64,000 nt of DNA from Magnetospira sp. QH-2. Lineage in GTDB: Bacteria > Pseudomonadota > Alphaproteobacteria > Rhodospirillales > Magnetospiraceae. Where the stretch lies: contig NZ_FO538765.1 of assembly GCF_000968135.1 (NCBI RefSeq), positions 883,819 through 947,818 on the forward strand. Reading direction: 5' to 3'. Positions 63,791 through 64,000 of this stretch are shown here, one piece after another (the stretch's first letter is position 1; each line of letters starts with the position of its first letter). Under the pieces are notes generated by a model that did not search any database, had not been told where the DNA came from, and saw nothing but the letters and a program-made list of their open reading frames with translations. A program made the position numbers and the translations under genes.

Positions 63791-64000
63791 ATGGATAAAA
63801 ATTATTCAGCCGTGTTTTGTCATTTGAATGACGAACCAATAATTGCCAAAGAGATATTCAAGTTCAGAAAGCATATCTTCGTGGACGTTTATGAGTGGGA
63901 TCTGGAGCATTCCGCCCATAGCGAACACGATGCCTTCGATACTCTCTACACCATCTATTGCGCGTTATTCGACGGGGATGAGATCGTCGGGACCTTTCGA
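63791..64000 (+). CDS. LuxI-type acyl-homoserine-lactone synthase, N-terminal part
   Basis: The first 70 residues before the window edge. The invariant residues of LuxI proteins are in register: R26, F30, W36, D47 and D50 (equivalent to R24, F28, W34, D45 and D48 of LuxI), and an R70 at the end of I-V-G-T-F-R (the family R70). It makes an acyl-homoserine lactone from S-adenosylmethionine and an acyl-ACP or acyl-CoA. The ATG is at 63791. With the divergent luxR it forms a complete quorum-sensing pair. Confidence 0.9.
   Translation, partial: MDKNYSAVFCHLNDEPIIAKEIFKFRKHIFVDVYEWDLEHSAHSEHDAFDTLYTIYCALFDGDEIVGTFR

Overview
The window looks like chromosomal DNA of a high-GC alphaproteobacterium, most likely in or near Rhodospirillales. 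The evidence is the purM | DUF2066 - CDP-alcohol transferase - perM - hdaA - (ppk) - ppx - rnd order, purCSQ and purL-bolA-grxD blocks, an F1-ATPase zeta-type inhibitor (DUF1476), and a PEP-CTERM/exosortase regulatory set (PrsK, PrsR, PrsT). Genus cannot be fixed from sequence reading alone. I saw no rRNA, tRNA or CRISPR.

Layout. 0-10.4 kb is core: purM (partial, apparent ATT start), a DUF2066-pgsA-like-perM-hdaA operon, a GGDEF-EAL protein, sixA, an internally deleted ppk, ppx and rnd. 10.6-15.5 kb is a type I secretion unit: an RTX protein, an ABC exporter with a non-canonical ATPase, and an HlyD adaptor. 15.5-24.8 kb is a three-gene operon: a FIST sensor, an 1898-aa sensor with three solute-binding domains plus Cache-like, GAF, two PAS and SpoIIE phosphatase domains, and an MscS channel. 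24.9-29.4 kb is grxD, a FecR pair, bolA and purL. 29.6-47.3 kb, almost all on the minus strand, holds sugar-nucleotide enzymes, prsR/prsK, an HPr-rel-A cluster (nucleotidyltransferase, HprK-like kinase, PqqD-like chaperone, Tat-type exported protein), a PEP-CTERM protein, prsT, a phosphatase and, on the plus strand, a cNMP-binding patatin. Two sigma-54-type promoters sit before the exported protein and the PEP-CTERM protein and fit control by PrsR.

47.3-55.0 kb is a mobile-element zone. It has a decayed IS110-family gene, two near-identical inverted copies of a second IS110/IS1111-type element inserted at the same point of a dispersed repeat, and small CTAG-flanked repeats. One small repeat split a SnoaL-like gene; another lies inside an IS copy. 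The 3' non-coding part of the IS carries a hairpin flanked by two short stretches matching the two halves of its own target, as expected for a bridge (seek) RNA.

55.0-64.0 kb returns to core genes (purQ, purS, purC, lipase maturation factor, cyclase, ATPase inhibitor, NRDE protein), then an acyltransferase, an exosortase-type O-glycosylation ligase, a 53-aa membrane protein, and a divergent luxR/luxI pair, luxI running off the right edge. purQ and purL, usually adjacent, lie 25.6 kb apart with the PEP-CTERM and IS regions between them.
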